DNA of 64,000 nucleotides from Limnephilus marmoratus (Eukaryota; Arthropoda; Insecta; Trichoptera; Limnephilidae): the NCBI GenBank assembly GCA_917880885.1, contig OU862910.1:22642710-22706709 (forward strand), written 5' to 3'. The translations under genes and the position numbers were made by a program. The notes under the pieces are model-generated. The model had not been told where the DNA came from and made no database searches. It saw only the letters and a program-made list of their open reading frames with translations. Positions 34,978-46,184 of the stretch are shown here, one piece after another; within the stretch, counting starts at the first letter, position 1; the number at the start of each line of letters is the position of its first letter.

Positions 34978-36246
34978 TGAAATTTCATTCTCAACCTATC
35001 AAAAACGTAATTTTTTTTTATTTCATGTGTATTATCGAGGCTTCTGACTCACACAATGTTGTCATTTTTTGCCTCATCTGTTTTTAAATTATAATATTAT
35101 CATTATGATCTATAATGATCTTTAAAGGGTACTTAGAGTCCTTTTATACTCATTTCGTATAAAAAATCAGTTTCAAATATTTTCCAGTTTACATGATCTA
35201 ATAAATTTCATTATTCTCGATATGGCATGAAACTCGGTTGAGGCTATTAAAATCTGAACTTCCGAAAAATGTAATTAATGCGAACGAGTAACGTAAAATC
35301 AACAACAAATTACATAGCACAGGGTGATCATCACCGGGCAAAGACAACAATCTCACCTCATTGTTTGGCCTGAGATAAATCAGGATTTGGTTCCGGATGA
35401 GCTGTGGCAGATCATGTCATCTCAAACAGAGAAATTCCCAAACTGCCCCGGGGAAACTATTCGCCTAAACTGAGATGTCAGATAAACATCTCTCGCTTTG
35501 TTAATATTTTATAATAGTACGAGGCGTGCGCGGACTTTCCATTTCATTTAATAACCAACACACTCCAACGTGTTTCATTGTGAATTTCTTTTGTTCAGAG
35601 GCTTTCTTCGTTCGGTTGCGGAAGAGTAATTTTACTCTCCTCACATAATATCTTAAGATCTTTTTAATATTCGTTCTCTTTTATGTGTGCAAAGACTGCT
35701 AAGATGATCACGTTGTCACGGTTGTGATTGATTTGGCAATTAAGGCTTTAAAAGAAATGATTTTTTCAAATTAAAAAGATTGATACAAATTGTAACAAAC
35801 ACTCCTCATATCATGCGATAAATGGGTCATATGAAGTCATCCTGCAATTTTTCACATAAATTATATCATGATGAGTTGAACCCACTCAAATGTAAAGAGA
35901 TTTTTCATTTTGTTTGTAGCTGTTAATCTTATTTAGATGTTGCGTAAACCTTTCTCTCATGAGTATATTGTGCAAGTTTTATGGGAAAATTTATAGAGAA
36001 AACACTTAGTTGTTATCGGTGTGAACCTGCTAATTAATGCAAGCTTTTTGCCTTTTGAACTTTAAGCAGGTTTCTAAATGTCCACAAAACTAAGTGGCTC
36101 ATTAGCTAACTCTTGCAAAACGTTGGTGAAGATGTGTCTCGTGTTACCACAATAATAATTAAGAATACAAATGTATTACTAGTGTTTAAAGGTAAATACT
36201 TGTACTAACGTTTCCACTTACTATCTAAACACGAGTAATGCTAATA

Positions 36247-36850
36247 CAGTGGTACCTCGAGATACGAGTGCCCCAACATACGTGATATTTGAGATACGAG
36301 CCGTCGAGCGAACGAAATTTTGCTTTGAAATACGAGCAACATTTGAGATTCGGGGATTTTATTGCTTTCCCACAATGCAGAGAAACCTTTTTCATGTCCC
36401 GGCTGCAACAATTCATGTCCCAAAGGAAGTTTAAAAAGGCATATGTTATTGTTGACCCACAGTGGAGAAAAACCTTTTTCGTGTCCTGACTGTAACTTTT
36501 CATGTTTTACCAAGAGCCATCTAAAAATTCACAAGTTTACCCACAGTGGAGATAAACCTTGTTCGTCTCCCGACTGCAACTATTCATGTTATCTCAAGGG
36601 ATGTTTAAAAAGTCGTATGTTGACCCACAGTGGAGAAAATACTTTATGAAAGCAGTTTATTGCTTTACATTATCTTTTATTATGTTTTTATACAATGTTT
36701 GTCATTTATAAATACATTTTTCTTATTTATATGGAACGGATTAATGGCATTTCAATTAATTACAATGGGGAAAAATGCTTTGAGGTACGAGCAAATTGAC
36801 ATGCCAGCAAGGTTACGGAACGAATTAAACTCGTATCTCGAGGTATCACT
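36247..36850 (+). mobile_element. pogo/Tigger-like element carrying C2H2 zinc-finger sequence
   Basis: The left end CAGTGGTACCTCGAGATACG follows TA (36245-36246). The right end, complement AGTGATACCTCGAGATACGA, precedes TA (36851-36852). This fits Tc1/mariner (pogo-like) ends with TA target duplication. The left subterminal region repeats TTTGAGATACGAG about every 25-30 bp (36268-36355), and ATACGAG/CTCGTATC words recur at the right. Instead of a transposase the interior carries a zinc-finger frame (36362-36649). Length is about 604 bp. The family name rests on termini only. Confidence 0.75.
36362..36649 (+). pseudogene. C2H2 zinc-finger fragment inside a transposon
   Basis: A 95-codon frame without an upstream ATG at its start encodes TGEKP-style linkers (SHNAEKPF, THSGEKPF, THSGDKPC) and tandem fingers. 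The second is canonical: CPDCNFSCFTKSHLKIHKFT followed by H (C-x2-C-x12-H-x3-H). The first, CPGCNNSCPKGSLKRH, has altered spacing to its last His. The third has C-x4-C and Arg in place of the first His. The frame ends THSGENTL-stop. C2H2 fingers bind DNA in transcription factors; here at least one of three could still fold. It may be a captured host exon or part of the element's own old protein. Confidence 0.7.
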
Positions 36851-37023
36851 TATTAGGTATACACATTCTAACAGATACTACATTTTTCGGTACCTATCAA
36901 TCTTTTTTCATTGTCAAACATTTGCAAAGTTGGGAAAAGATATTCATACCAAACAAAGAGCTGCGCGGGCCTTCCCCGATATGTTGAAGTATTCTGTTCT
37001 TATGAGATATGTCTGTTTTCCAG

Positions 37024-37222
37024 CTATTTGACATGAAGAAGTTCCAGTCCAACGTGAGCAAAGAACTGCGCAGGGCCTACCCGGACCGGAGGCGGCTGGA
37101 AGCGCAGTGCCTGAGCTCCATCGCCTTCGTCAAGTCGGAGCCCGATGTGCTGGACTGCCCCATATGGGTGCTCATCATCAACGTGGTCGCCATGGATATG
37201 CTCAAATCTAAGCTGCCTCCAG
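37024..37222 (+). CDS. exp: Expansion-like MH2 protein, exon 3 of those seen (end of MH2)
   Basis: This exon of 199 nt starts in phase 0 after a TTTTCCAG-type acceptor and ends CCA G|GTAAAA in phase 1. It encodes LFDMKKFQSNVSKELRRAYP, DRRRLEAQCLSSIAFVKSEP, then DVLDCPIWVLIINVVAMDML and KSKLPP. This aligns with the last third of Smad MH2: IKVFD, the helix with basic residues, C-x-x-R-M-S-F-V-K (here C-L-S-S-I-A-F-V-K) and T-P-C-W-I-E-I-H-L (here D-C-P-I-W-V-L-I-I-N), followed by the final amphipathic helix. The Smad receptor-phosphorylated SSxS tail is absent; the protein runs on into exon 4. The next intron is 13.4 kb. Confidence 0.9.
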
Positions 37223-37504
37223 GTAAAATATACTATATTTTTATTAGCTTCACGAGAAGCGGTTAATTTTATCTACAATAGCTCCTATACGATGATCCTC
37301 AATAATATTTGCTGCGTTATACACAAATATCTGGATGGTCTGAATTCCTGAAAAATAATTTCCAATCTTTAAAATGCACCTTTCAAATAACTTTCAGTTA
37401 AAATATTATATTATTATACAGGTAGGTACTTTATCGCTTGTCTAAATTATCTGAATTATTCCTCAATCAGTTCCAATTTTGAAATCAAAGCAAATTTAAG
37501 TTAG

Positions 37505-37920
37505 TTTTTTTTTAAATGTGAATACCTCACAAGAGTCCCAGCTGCTCCCGTCTGGAGCTAGTGAGACTATGGCATCCCCAATTGGGGTATGTTGTGAGGC
37601 TGAAGAAAGTGGGGAGGGGAAGAAAATGGGGAAGACGAAGGTGGGGAAGTACCTGGCTATTCAGATCTGGTCACCAAACACGGCTAAAGCCATTTCAAAC
37701 AACGTTTCAATTCTGAATGGTGGTCTTACACCAGGGCGATACTGAGAGTATCTTCCACTCTGAAACGTGCCGCAAATATACTATACATTATTTTTAAATG
37801 AATTAATTGTGAAATAACACAAATTAATCAAATACAATTTATTTGCGCACGCGCCGGGATTCGATCCCGTGACCTTTGGATTTGTAAGTCAAGAGCCTTA
37901 CCCCTCGACCATGGCGGCCA
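37505..37920 (-). repeat. tRNA-headed SINE, family 1, copy 2 (full length)
   Basis: Read on the minus strand: a tRNA-like head with A box TGGTCGAGGGG (37901-37911) and B box GGATCGAATCC (37857-37867); then an AT-rich linker; then the body (GCCGCAAATA, CACGTTTCAGAGTGGAAGAT, GTATCGCCCTGGTGTAAGAC, GATCTGAATAGCCAGGTACT, CCCCAATTGGGG) and an A-rich tail at 37505-37516. Both pol III boxes are close to consensus and correctly spaced. Other copies: 645-920, 43380-43545, 49829-50067. The partner LINE was not identified. Confidence 0.85.
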
Positions 37921-39171
37921 TCAATTGAACATGATTTTACGCAAGACCAACGCACAGGCAACTGAAATAAGTATGCTTGATAATAATTGATAGACTTTAC
38001 CGGATTACCACTGGAGCGACAGCGCTATTTAAATTTTTTTTTTCCGATTGCTCGAAATTTTTTGTAATCATTTCTAATATTTTCCGCCCACATTAAAAAA
38101 AATCATACCTCCGAATTTTAATATGGAGACTTACAAACTGATTATAATTCTATATTGCCAATGAATTTACCTCTCGATTATCACATATTCGTAGGATTTA
38201 TTAAAAAATTCCGAAATTGGCAGCCAAGCAATCCTAGGTATTTTAAATAGTGCCACATTGTGGCAAAAAGCGCTCCAGTGGTTGAAAAATGAAAATAATA
38301 TTGTATGCCTCACGACATTGCTGAATGCTTAATGAAACTGGGTTCTCTTTTGCATATCATTTTATATCTTTAATATTTGTTCCGACAAAACTATATTCAT
38401 GTGAAAACAATATTTTAAGTTGGCATTTGAATTGATTGCAAAGTGGAGCAGCTTATATTTCAATTGAAATAATATTCTATTGCATTCCGGATTATAAAAG
38501 GCGTTGGCATAAAGGCATTTGCTCTACTTTGATGGATAATTTGGCTTTAAATGTAGTCGTGTATAAAGAGCGAGAGCCGCTTCTAGAACCAATAATGCGT
38601 GAAATATGTCTTAAGCTAATTTTGAGTAAAGATTTTTTCGAAATGGCCGTATTAACGAGACCGTAAAGCCATTACACTAGATTTTATACGATTTCGAAAG
38701 AATTGAGTAACTTGGTATCACGATCAGATCTGGTGAATCAACTTAAATATAATAATATATAGGTACCTACAATGATATAAAAACTGCATTGTTCGTAAAA
38801 AAGCCTGAACGAAAATGTTCTATGGTCATCAACACAAAGGAAGCTCTTCAATCAACCGTGACCAAGTGACATTTATGTTGTGACTTCGGAGTATAGAAAA
38901 AATTACAAATTTATTATTTAGCGTTCTAATGAGGCATAACTGAAGTATTCCGCTCCAAACGACGTGTTGCGGAGGCACAGTATTTTATCATGCTAAACTA
39001 CAAGAATGATCGTCTACTCTTGTATGGCGCTAGTTCACTGCTTCAAATTATTTTATCTCACAATATCTTGAAAATGTGCAGACCGCTAGGTGTCATTATA
39101 TCCTCGCTTTCATTGGACAGGGTTCTAACTTCACTTTATCTCATCTCTACATCTTCTCTACATCTTCTCTA

Positions 39172-39824
39172 TCTTCTCTACATATTATAAATTTAAGTCC
39201 CCCGCGTCGTCTGTCTGTCTGTCTGTTCGCGATAAACTCGAAAACTACTGATCGGATTTTCATGCGGTTTTCACCAATAGATAGAGTGTTTCGTGATGAA
39301 GGTTTAGGTATGTAATTTGTCAAGGACTTGTACAAATTGGTTGAAACATAACGATAATTGTTAGAAGTGTCGGAAAAAGTCAAGTCGCCTGGTAGCTTTC
39401 ATCGAAAGCGCTGCCTAATCTTTTTGGGAAATAACAAAACAATGCATGGGGGGATATTCCTCTTTTATAGATCTACAAAAAAGTCCGCGATGGCATATAT
39501 CTATCTTTTGCGGATAGCTTACTATACCCATTCTATCTTCTAAAAAAATGGTCAAGTACATTGCGGTAATTGAAAAGTTATTTAGACGGATACAGTATTA
39601 ATCCTTATTAACTTAAATACGTTAGTTACCCCAAGCATTTCATGCACATTATTATAATCTTTCACACCATCTACGTATTATAAATTAAAGTCCTCCACGG
39701 CATCTGTCTGTCTCTTCGCGATAAACTCAAAGACGGCGCGCGGTGGGTATAAAGGTTGGATAACCATCCCATAGATGACATTGTGTTTTATTAGCCACAG
39801 CAACGCATGGCCGGGTCAGCCAGT
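39172..39824 (+). mobile_element. Helitron-like element(s), duplicated 5' ends
   Basis: Two Helitron-style 5' ends in the same orientation: TCTACATATTATAAATTTAA (39177) with CGATAAACTCGAAAACTACT, and TCTACGTATTATAAATTAAA (39670, after A) with CGATAAACTC. Both are followed by a (CTGT)n-like run: TCTGTCTGTCTGTCTG. One 3' end, GCATGGCCGGGTCAGCCAG, stops at 39824 before T; CCAG replaces the usual CTAG. The second 5' end to 39824 makes a 155-bp internally deleted copy. Upstream of the first end is an ACATCTTCTCT mini-array. No Rep/helicase. Confidence 0.6.
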
Positions 39825-41360
39825 AATAAAATAATACACGTTTTCTATTAGCATAACTATAAATCCTATCGTCAAAGACGACATGGCAACAAATATAGAA
39901 AAACCATACAAATTGAATAAAATCCATGTAGACTGCCTCCCTCCTCCTCCCCCATTTATATATAATTGTATTTAAACTGTAGAACATTTGTACCAGTCTG
40001 AAGATGGCTTTAACTGGTTGAAACCGGTTATACAGTCAAAAATAAATGAAGAGAAAATAAGTTTTATAGGTGTTTTATTAAATTATTATATTATAATTCC
40101 ACCACAAATAAGTCAGTACCAAAAATAGTCACTTTACGTCGTTCGGAAATCTAAGGTGTCAGAGTTATGTCACAATCTTTATATATATTTCAGATTTTGA
40201 GGTTGAATCTTAAGTATGTTGGTTTTATATGGGACATATACCTACCATTTCAGAACATACCTAAATGTGTGACATAACCATATGCAAACAGCTATGGCAT
40301 ATTACTTCATCGCATAATGTCCTAACTACATTTTCTTAATGCAATTTCAAGACAGGGCAACGAAATATTTAAATATTTTCCTTTAAAATATGTTAAACTA
40401 AAATATTTTACACAAAGATTGAACCTTAAAATCAGAAATTGTTAAATGGCTTATGACAATTATTCGTCATTGTAAACTTTGATATTATATCAAATAAGGC
40501 GATGTTAGAACCGGTGACCGGCCAACTCAGAAACACCTAAGAAAGAGTGATGATAAAAAAAGGTTAATAAGTTAGGTTAGGGTTAACGGCTATTTAAAAA
40601 AAAATCATAGTTTTTAATGACTTTTCAAAGAGTTGTTGAGTTGACTTGATTCTGAGTTGGCATGGAACCGTTAGAACCCTATCCAATCAGAGTGACGAAC
40701 TACACTCTGTCTCGTAACAATGATCAATGAGATTCAAGCAAAATGGCAATTGTTAAAGGTTCAAAGTTATGTCAGAACCTTGTAAAATGGAAAATTTGTC
40801 ATTCAAGTATCTACGGAAATACAACACAGTTGGGTCTGAAAATTATTTTGGTTATCGAAATGATTAAAAACAAATGGTTTTGAATTCAAATATCATTTTT
40901 GAAAAAAAAAACTTCAGTTAGAACCTGTCCAACCAAGGATATGAAGGCAATGACTGAATAAACAGCAACTATATCTAAAATAGAACTAAAACAATGTAAC
41001 GCAGAAAACAAGAAGGGAGATAGATCTAGGAGACAAATTCGTGTTTTATTTTTTTTAAATGCGCCAATTTGCAGATAGTTTCTCCAGGCGCCATTTACAT
41101 CAGGGCCGTGGAAAGGGTTCAAGGTTCTGGAAAGATCAAGGAAGCTGTCCAAAAATTAATCTACGGCAAAAATTTAAAAACTCTCATTCAGAATATTGAT
41201 TAAATGTCGTGCAATTTATAATTAAATTTGTGCTGACAAAAACATAACACAATCCATCAACATTTCAACCTACACCTAAAGTGATTTTTTGTGTTAACAC
41301 TCATTTTACAGCTTAATAAATAAATGTAAATACAAATAGAGGAATGCTGTACGATACATC

Positions 41361-41412
41361 ACAAAATCTAATTATGTGATACCTAACGTCACAAAATCTA
41401 ATTATGTGATAC
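41361..41412. repeat. Two-unit tandem repeat, 30-bp period
   Basis: ACAAAATCTAATTATGTGAT AC is present at 41361 and 41391. Each unit contains ATCACA...TGTGAT-type self-complementary ends. Confidence 0.8.
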
Positions 41413-41873
41413 GTTTTTATGCACAAGAATGAATGAACTTGGAACTTTTGTGATTGTTTTGGTCCTAATGAACAAGGAAGTGAACTGGAGATATGACTTG
41501 ATTAACGATCTCGATATAAATCATATTAATTTAACTCTCATATTAATATAAAAGTACATTTGATTTGTATCCTTGTTCAAAAGATATTAATTGATTGACT
41601 TTGTCATTTTTTTTAATTAAAAACAATGCATTTTAACGGTATAAATTAAGCATGGTGTTAACGCAGAGTTTCAGGTACAAAGTAACGTACTAGATACTTT
41701 GTAACGAGAGTTGTCCGAGGCATACCTCAAACAGAGAATTTGGTATCATGAATTTGTGTATAGCTGTCTGCACCATCATTAAGGTATATGATGAATATTT
41801 GTTAAAAAATTAAGAACTTTTTTTCTTCTTCATATATATTGACCATAATTGCGGTCCACCCATGAAAACCATA

Positions 41874-42038
41874 AATTACAATCACTTGATGAAAGAATTA
41901 AAATTATTAAAACTCTCAGATAGAAGACTTGTTCCCGAGTTGAGTTTTATTTTTAAAATTGTTAATGGTATTATAACCGGTCCTGATTTACTTAGCATAA
42001 TTACCTTCACTAGAAATATTACTGAAAATATAATTTAG
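41874..42038 (+). mobile_element. LINE C-terminal fragment
   Basis: The frame reads NYNHLMKELKLLKLSDRRLV, PELSFIFKIVNGIITGPDLL, then SIITFTRNITENI-stop. It is colinear with INYLSLMNRLNLITLSDRRI...TRNTRQN in the LINE at 25.87-26.03 kb and with the nested copy at 4.1-4.27 kb. A 55-codon remnant without a tail; two perfect hairpins follow. Confidence 0.75.
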
Positions 42039-42110
42039 ATGCTCGCTTGTACCTAGATTGCATGCAGTTGACAATCTACTATGTTCAACTGCACGGAATT
42101 TTGTTACAAG

Positions 42111-42164
42111 AAGGCTATAATAACGTCATACATTAATATTTATGTATGACGTTATTATAGCCTT
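42111..42164. repeat. Perfect hairpin, 23-bp stem, 8-nt loop
   Basis: Left arm 42111-42133 (AAGGCTATAATAACGTCATA plus CAT) and right arm 42142-42164 are exact complements around TAATATTT. The stem is not simple-sequence. Confidence 0.9.
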
Positions 42165-42337
42165 GTGTATGTTAGCTTTTATTATTATTTTGCATTTGTT
42201 CTATTTTATAATATTGTTCCCCTAAATTATCACCATCTTTTTATAACTGTAAAATATAAAGTCAGTTGGAGCGAATAATTTAAATGCATAAATAATTTTA
42301 TCGAAGGAAGCAAACACTTTGTGGTGTGACATTATAT

Positions 42338-42423
42338 ATTAAATGAAAGAACACACTTTGTAAAACACCACTTTTTATTTAAATAAAAAGTGGTGTTTTA
42401 CAAAGTGTGTTCTTTCATTTAAT
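42338..42423. repeat. Perfect 86-bp palindrome without spacer
   Basis: Positions 42338-42380 and 42381-42423 are exact reverse complements (43 bp each, centre TTTAAA). The arms include GAAAGAACACACTTTGTAAA and CACCACTTTTTATTT. Direct repeats AATGCATAAATAATT lie just outside, at about 42282 and 42421. It may be a young fold-back insertion or an assembly/library snap-back artefact. Confidence 0.92.
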
Positions 42424-43379
42424 GCATAAATAATTATCTTTCTTTTGACTTTTTGAAAGGGAAAACAATGTTGAACTCTACTTGGGCGATTAAATTAATT
42501 CCGATCGATGCTGGGACTTTATTATGATTAAATTTGCCCTTTTCATTTATATGGCGAACATTGGAGGTAGGTACTTTAATTAATCGTGAGAAACCATGGT
42601 TTGATGCTGTGAACTTTAGTCCTTGAGAGAGGCCTCCTCCAGTCGCCAGCCAGTCACGTGCAGTAAAAGAAGTCACCGTAGTCTCCACCTCCCATTAACC
42701 TTAAACAAGACATTACGTGATGGCAATACTCAAAGTAGAAGAAATATCTTGCATTTGGTATTCGCGGTGGGAAATCGCAAATCCTACAACTGGGGTCGGC
42801 AACAAGCGATCAACCATATAAATCAACTAAAAATGCATTTTATTTTGGTTTATTAATGTGCACAACAGACAGGGTGGACAAAAGAAAGAAATACACAAAG
42901 AAATAACAAAGTGTAAATACCAACTGTTCAATAACGGTGTACAACAAGATGCAAACATAAAACGTTAGTGTGTACAACAACATTGAAAAACGAGAGACGA
43001 GGTTTGAGTCAAGTGAAGTCAAGTTAAAACAATAGATTCAAGATATTTTGTAAAAGTTCTGGGAGCTATCTCTAAATATGTCTGGAATGTTGCCACTATG
43101 ATGGATGTAATATAATACACATACACTAATGTACACTTTCGCATAAGAGATTGGGAGAAGGATGTGTTAGTTAGTATTCTTTGAAAAGAATACGAAAAGA
43201 TCCTACATGGTTATTTACAATTTTGAAAAGAAATTTGATATAATATTTGTCACGGCTTCCATTTAATGTTTCTAATTTAAAATAATCTAGTCGTTTCTTA
43301 TAGTGGGTAAGTAGTGTAGATAATCCGGTTGCAATTTAGCATTATTCACGTTAACTATGTTTGCTACAACATCTGCAAT

Positions 43380-43545
43380 CAGGGTAATGTTGAGAGAGAA
43401 CGGAGTGAGTGGGTAAGGAGGTAGAAACGATGAAAATTGAGTAGTACTCAAATCACAGCCTAAGCCATTTCAAGCATCTTTCAAATTTTAATTATTCTAG
43501 ACTTTCACCAGGGCGATGCATGCTGCTCACAAAAGCTCCACTTAA
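43380..43545 (-). repeat. tRNA-headed SINE, family 1, copy 3 (decayed)
   Basis: Shares CAGCCTAAGCCATTTCAAGC, CTTTCAAATTTTAATTATTC and CACCAGGGCGATGC in order with 37600-37745, at lower identity than copies 1 and 2. Both ends are lost. Confidence 0.6.
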
Positions 43546-44339
43546 ATCTAAACTACTATTTAAAAAAAACAATGCTGACTGCTTCTAATGTTATGACTAC
43601 AAGGTTATAAGCAATTAATGTAAAGCAACTTGAGTCTATTATTATTAGCCCTTTGAACTCTGTATGTCAAGAATTCCTCCAAACTGTCAGTCAATCACCA
43701 GATTAGCCAGTCATTCCGTCAGTTAACTCGCCTTGAGACTTGAGACCTACGAGTTGTTGTCAGTTTCCTTATGTCCAAGCATTGGGCATAAGAGCTTATA
43801 GGTTCATGGGTAAAATGAAATAGTCATTCATAGGTACTGATTACATACTAGGCCCTGTGTCCACCAATGAAGCAATACAATTAAAAGAGATTCCTCAAAC
43901 GCCACCATGTCTCTTTGGCATTTTGTCAAGAGTGTTTACGAAATTTTAAGGAAAACCTTTTAAAATAGTTGTGGATTTCTGGTCCCGGAGCTTCTTATCA
44001 TTCTCCTATCACAGCCACGTTCTGTCGTCTGCGCACGCCTATTGTAATGTTAGGAATAGGTGAATCGTCCGTTAAATAGCTGCTTTACCTCTTTTGACGA
44101 GTTCTGCAATGACAGACAGAGAGACTGCACAGCGCACAACCTACAGTACTTCGTGATTCAAAGGAATCCGTATGTTTCATTTCCTAGGTCCCATGACCAT
44201 ATTAAATTTAAACCCATTTTTTTAATTGATAGGATTGGTAATTAATTACAATACATTCGCTTTGGTCTTGACATGCGGTCAAGCATTCTCAAATTTTCAA
44301 AATACTCTATTTACAAAATTAGTCAACTCCAAAATTTAA

Positions 44340-44870
44340 TGATTTGCAAATTACAAAATTACAAGAAGAGTAGTATAGAAAGACTTCGGGTTCAGTATAA
44401 CAACGCCTTCCGCATAATGTTTGGTCTCCCCAGATATTGCAGCGCTTCCCGGATGCTCACGGAGGGGCGAGTTCCTGGCTTTGCAGCCCTTATTAGATCC
44501 AGGGTAGCAGGAATGAGGGAAAGGATAACCAGCTCTGGAAACATCCTCGTCATGGAAGCCCGCCTCAGTCCATCATCCAGTATTGATGCACACTGGAGAA
44601 AAATACTGGCTCCTTACGTGCTCACAGAATCCTGAAAGCTTAATATTATTATTTCTTTTGTTTTCCTTTTACTACTATTAGCTTATTATCTTTTTTTTTT
44701 GTTTCGTGTACATTCATATCCACCTTCTTTTTCTTTTTTTTCCTTTCAAATACTTTATACTTTGTACATGTATGTTTATATTATACCCTTATGGAATGTG
44801 TGGGATTGCACTCTCCTCCCCACATACTGGAATAAACACTTATTTATTTATTTATTTTATTTATTTAAAT
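44340..44870 (+). mobile_element. LINE 3' fragment with TTTA-rich tail
   Basis: The frame ending at 44635 encodes ERLRVQYNNAFRIMFGLPRY, CSASRMLTEGRVPGFAALIR and SRVAGMRERITSS, then a SIDAHWRKILAPYV end. This is the C-terminal region of an R1/Jockey-type LINE protein, where R-V-x-Y-N-N-A-F-R-x-x-x-x-L-P-R-x-x-S-A-S is typical. About 190 bp of 3' UTR follows, ending in ACTTATTTATTTATTTATTT simple sequence (44838-44870). It is a lineage different from the other LINE tails here. Confidence 0.75.
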
Positions 44871-46184
44871 CAAAATGCGAGGTTAATGTAGCAGACATTA
44901 AATAATTGTATCCTACAACCTAAACACTAGTTTTTATGATACACACAAAATACTTTGCTTTGTGTCAAGTCTTTTATAAACCTAGTGTATTATTTAACTA
45001 TTACACGAGTACACATTTCTTTTCAATATTACCTCATTGAATTTCTAATAACAACTGTATCACTTTAGCGATATTATTTTTGTGTATTCATTCATTCTTA
45101 TTTTGTTCTAATACTTCTGATACCCTCCCGTGTACCATTGTATACTTATAATCTCATGTATCATTTTAATGGTAAAGTCATTATATGACGTTTAAATAAA
45201 TAAATCAAATATATTGTATAGGTACCTACCACCTACCTATAATCGTATATCAAATTTATTGGCCTAATGCAAGTATTGGGCTAGGTTAGGAAACTTGCAT
45301 TTTCGTATAAATCCTAATCAAACGAAATCAACAAAACAGAAAACAAAAATACGTCAATGTTGATAAAGATTATATTAAGTTCAATTTCACTACCTGTATA
45401 TTCATTATATTGTAGGTAACAAAAGCATTATTATCCAGATTATCTTAGGCGCTGGGAATTTCAATGAATGAGACGTTATACAATAACACTGATGTGAATA
45501 TTCTTGAAAACGTTATGTATATTTCCTTATTGGACTTACATGCGTAAAATTTCTGAGAATGTCAAATGAGAACATAATAGTATCATATACGGTAAACATT
45601 CTGCAAGTCTATCTTTCCCTAGCGTTGACCTTTTCTCGGAAGACTGACAAGTGGGAAGGCTGTGTTGTGTTGAGCCTAGAGCCTAGACTAGAGCCTACCG
45701 TGCTGCAGTTCTAAGACGGGAAATGTTAGGTTCTATTTTATGATAATGACGTAATGCTCGCGAGGACACGTGACTCTCTGATCAGATTTCTATTGTTTTG
45801 TCCCATTAAGCTTTCAGGAGGAATAATTTTTAAATTATTCAAAGATTTGTTTACTTTTCCAACTTTGAATTTAAAAACACCACGAAAATAGAATTTATAC
45901 GGAAAAGAACAAAACTTAATCACAATAAAACAATTATCGTTCGATATGCTGAAATAGGCTAAGCCACGAGAGTATAGTACTTGTGTGTGTCAGCCACATA
46001 AGAGAGACACCACACCACAAACCATTCCATTCATTCCAAAATAAATAAACTTTGTACTTAATGAATTTTGAACTGATTTTGTTTGTGTATGCTTTCATAT
46101 GCTATGATAAGAAATAAACATTTAATTTTCGAAATATTAAAATTTTGAATGCAAACATAAAAAAGTTTTAAAAGTGGCTCAACT
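44871..46184. other. Unassigned DNA; possible LINE 3' end near 45210
   Basis: A TTTAAATAAATAAATCAAAT stretch at about 45190-45210 follows sequence resembling a LINE 3' UTR, but no protein tail could be read. Nothing else supported. Confidence 0.35.

Larger units (their letters stand above)
30372..37023 (+). other. Expansion-like gene, intron 2 (6.65 kb)
   Basis: GTATGT donor to TTTTCCAG acceptor, phase 0. It holds, in order, a fold-back (31849-32100), a second fold-back (32189-32544), the poly-C MITE (32840-33104), an inverted-repeat element (33815-34130), a 69-bp tandem array (34776-34977) and the zinc-finger-bearing pogo-like element (36247-36850). The stretches 30372-31848, 33105-33814 and 34978-36246 show nothing I can name. 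Confidence 0.75.

Noticed and set aside
37849..37920. Functional tRNA gene on the minus strand
   Set aside because: A and B boxes are good, but the acceptor stem does not pair and the sequence continues into a SINE body with an A tail.
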